Origin: JBFWIW01 sp050253535
GTDB lineage: Bacteria; Bacillota; Clostridia; Oscillospirales; Oscillospiraceae
Length of the DNA: 6,972 nucleotides
Assembly: GCA_050253535.1 (NCBI GenBank)
Contig: JBFWIW010000095.1
Location: 1 to 6,972, forward strand
Direction: 5' to 3'
Of the stretch, positions 5,952 through 6,972 are shown in pieces. Under the pieces are notes generated by a model. That model ran no database searches. It worked only from the letters and a program-made list of their open reading frames with translations, and was not told the DNA's origin. Position 1 is the stretch's first letter; each line of letters opens with the position of its first letter. A program made the translations under genes and the position numbers.

Positions 5952-5980
5952 TTTATATAACGCACGAGAAACGCGTTTTA
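5952..5980 (-). promoter_or_regulatory. Possible promoter of the tad operon
   Basis: A minus-strand TATAAA (5957-5952) is placed so that transcription would start around 5945, about 20 bases before the aptamer's closing stem, as expected for a riboswitch leader. The hexamer 17 bases upstream (TAAAAC, 5980-5975) is a poor -35 match, so the promoter may need an activator or another sigma factor. The -35/spacer region contains the palindrome AAACGCGTTT (5969-5978) and a loose inverted repeat AACGC/GCGTT (5959-5963, 5973-5977), which could be protein-binding sites. The position is well motivated; the boxes are weak. Confidence 0.4.
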
Positions 5981-5998
5981 TTGCATAATTTGCATAAT
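5981..5998. repeat. Tandem 9-bp direct repeat upstream of the tad promoter
   Basis: TTGCATAAT occurs twice in immediate succession (5981-5989 and 5990-5998) just upstream of the presumed -35 region. Short direct repeats at this place often bind an activator, but a 9-bp period is not a full helical turn and the region is AT-rich, so function is only suggested. Confidence 0.4.
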
Positions 5999-6229
5999 TA
6001 TTTTATATTTGGTTTTTTTTTATAATATTGGGGAGAATAACGGTTAGTTTTTGGACTTACGCGCTTTACTTTTCAACTTTGGTGATGAGGTCATGTGAAA
6101 TTTTTGCAATATGTACATTAACAAGCTTTTTGATGCCAACGGCGGATATCTTCATTATGGCCCTTTTGAGCGATTTTTCAATATCTTTTTTTAATGCTCT
6201 GTATTTGAATAAGAGAAATCAGGTTACTT
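5999..6229. other. AT-rich intergenic stretch downstream of the sigma gene
   Basis: Between the sigma-factor stop and the tandem repeats I see no convincing gene, RNA gene or strong terminator. The minus strand has one open stretch (6069-6218, 50 codons) whose only ATG, at 6153-6155, has AAAGGG about 7 bases upstream. It would encode a 29-residue Lys-rich amphipathic peptide (MKISAVGIKKLVN to ITKVEK) ending at 6066-6068. The plus strand has an 82-codon open frame from a TTG at 6028 that is hydrophobic, lacks a ribosome site and overlaps the sigma gene in antisense. Neither is called as a gene. The run of T at 6011-6020 lacks an associated stem. Confidence 0.45.
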
Positions 6230-6817
6230 TTATTCTTGCGCCTGCCTTTCTTCAATATAGTTTCTCAGTTTCTTGAGACCCCGGTGGTATTTTGAAAGTA
6301 CGGTTGAAATCGGCATTCCAAGACTGACTGCTATCTCGCTATGCGAAAGACCCCAGATGGCGTGGAGCAGGATGATCTCACGCTCCTGTTCATTCAAAAG
6401 CTTTAAAACCGACTGCAGGACGAACTTATCCTCGTTGTCGATTATATATGAGAGCGAGGGGTCGTTTTCCATATCCTCAATCTGTACCGTCTGTCCTTTT
6501 GACCTCAGTTTGCTCATTGCGAGGTTCTTAACTATTGTAAAGACCCAGGCCATAGGTTTTCCCATTGGTTTATACAGATGAGCCGCGGCGCGGATTTTCA
6601 AATAGGAGTCCTGCATAACATCAAGCGCGTCCTCATGATGTTTAAGAATAGACAGAGCGAACGCATAGATACTGCTCTCTGTCTGTCTGAAAAATTCTTC
6701 AAACGCAGCCGTATCGCCTTCAGCAATTTTTATAAAAATGGTTTCGTCAATTGTGAATTTGGATTTATCCTCTGATGGGGTCGGAGGATATTCCGGTACG
6801 TCGCAGGAAGTTACCAT
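6230..6817 (-). CDS. ECF-type RNA polymerase sigma factor
   Basis: The 195-residue protein has the two-domain plan of extracytoplasmic-function sigma factors. Region 2 spans about 32-106, with the core-binding helix ALDVMQDSYLKIRAA and the Trp-containing PMAWVFTIVKNLAMSKLR (88-105). A short acidic linker (112-133) leads to region 4 (134-188), a helix-turn-helix with LLNEQEREIILLHAIWGLSHSEIA and MPISTVLSKYHRGLKKLR. The acidic, Pro-rich N-terminus (1-25) is unusual. I chose the ATG at 6815-6817, which has GTGAGG upstream. An in-frame ATG at 6860-6862 would add 15 residues but has no ribosome site and sits directly after the tRNA terminator's U tract. No anti-sigma gene adjoins it on the downstream side, where one would normally be expected. 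The target promoters are unknown; control of the nearby tad operon is possible but not shown. Confidence 0.92.
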   Translation of the reverse strand: MVTSCDVPEYPPTPSEDKSKFTIDETIFIKIAEGDTAAFEEFFRQTESSIYAFALSILKHHEDALDVMQDSYLKIRAAAHLYKPMGKPMAWVFTIVKNLAMSKLRSKGQTVQIEDMENDPSLSYIIDNEDKFVLQSVLKLLNEQEREIILLHAIWGLSHSEIAVSLGMPISTVLSKYHRGLKKLRNYIEERQAQE

Positions 6818-6872
6818 TTTATAATTATCCTCACTGTCGCAATAATGATTGAATAGTTTCATTCATAAAAAG

Positions 6873-6908
6873 AAAAAGTCAACAAGCACACACGGCTGCT
6901 GACTTTTT
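6873..6908 (-). terminator. Intrinsic terminator after tRNA-Ala
   Basis: Positions 6873-6884 and 6897-6908 pair over 12 bp. The 6882/6899 position is a mismatch in plus-strand RNA but a G-U pair in minus-strand RNA. The minus-strand transcript ends in UUUUUCUUUUUAU, which fits termination of the tRNA transcript 6 bases past its CCA end. The descending arm contains TTGACT (6883-6878), resembling a -35 box, so a promoter for the sigma gene could overlap the terminator, although no good -10 lies 16-18 bases further on. Confidence 0.85.
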
Positions 6909-6913
6909 TTCGT

Positions 6914-6972
6914 TGGTGGAGACGAAGAGGATCGAACTCTCGACCTTACGGATGCGAACCGTACGCTCTCCC
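6914..6972 (-). tRNA. tRNA-Ala (anticodon CGC), 5' end outside window
   Basis: The minus strand shows 59 bases of a tRNA: the end of the D arm (GGGAGAGC), anticodon stem TACGG/CCGTA around the loop TTCGCAT (anticodon CGC, read against GCG codons), variable loop AGGTC, T arm GAGAG-TTCGATC-CTCTT, acceptor strand CGTCTCC, discriminator A and an encoded CCA. U at position 70 is consistent with the G3-U70 identity pair of alanine tRNAs, whose G3 would lie just outside the window. About 17 bases at the 5' end are missing. Confidence 0.92.

Noticed and set aside
6028..6276. 82-codon plus-strand open frame, hydrophobic product
   Set aside because: It begins at TTG with no ribosome site, overlaps the sigma gene in antisense, and its hydrophobicity comes from T-rich DNA opposite a Lys-rich stretch.
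6818..6862. Longer sigma-factor start at 6860-6862
   Set aside because: It directly follows the U tract of the tRNA terminator and has no ribosome site; the ATG at 6815-6817 has GTGAGG upstream. Not fully excluded.
1..6972. CRISPR array, insertion sequence or prophage genes
   Set aside because: No regularly spaced repeats, transposase motifs, terminal repeats or phage-type genes are visible; the window is a coherent pilus locus.

Overview
The window holds the promoter-proximal part of a Tad (tight adherence, Flp-type) pilus operon. All genes read on the minus strand, from about position 5950 down through position 1. The gene families, the Shine-Dalgarno sequences, the moderate GC content and the absence of a secretin gene between cpaB and cpaE point to a monoderm Firmicute, probably an anaerobic member of the Clostridia. 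This is inference; no species-level marker is present.

Layout on the minus strand, from the right edge inward. A tRNA-Ala(CGC), cut by the window end, is followed by a rho-independent terminator and then a gene for an ECF-type sigma factor (6230-6817). The AT-rich stretch 5732-6229 has no convincing protein gene. It carries the regulatory head of the pilus operon: a tandem 9-bp repeat, a weak promoter, a GEMM-I (cyclic dinucleotide class I) riboswitch aptamer at 5825-5924, a small linker hairpin, and a strong intrinsic terminator at 5769-5806 ending 38 bases before the first pilus gene. The pilus genes follow: prepilin peptidase (tadV/cpaA type, 5045-5731), the Flp major pilin (4808-4987, only 59 residues), a hairpin at 4711-4750, a TadE-like pseudopilin (4298-4681), a TadG-like protein (3279-4283), a 199-base gap with an elaborate inverted repeat, cpaB/rcpC (2348-3079), the MinD-like localisation ATPase tadZ/cpaE (1090-2307), and the N-terminal 356 residues of the assembly ATPase tadA/cpaF (1-1069, continuing past the left edge). 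The membrane genes tadB and tadC would be expected beyond position 1.

How they work together (from knowledge of the family): the prepilin peptidase clips the leaders of Flp and TadE, TadA powers assembly, TadZ recruits TadA to a site in the cell, and CpaB and TadG act at or outside the membrane. The riboswitch-terminator pair would make transcription of the whole operon depend on a cyclic dinucleotide.

The most interesting point is that the aptamer has A, not G, at the position equivalent to G20 of the Vibrio cholerae Vc2 aptamer. That substitution marks the GEMM-Ib riboswitches of Geobacter, which sense 3',3'-cGAMP (c-AMP-GMP). The pilus may therefore be controlled by 3',3'-cGAMP, or by a relaxed aptamer that accepts both dinucleotides, rather than by c-di-GMP alone.
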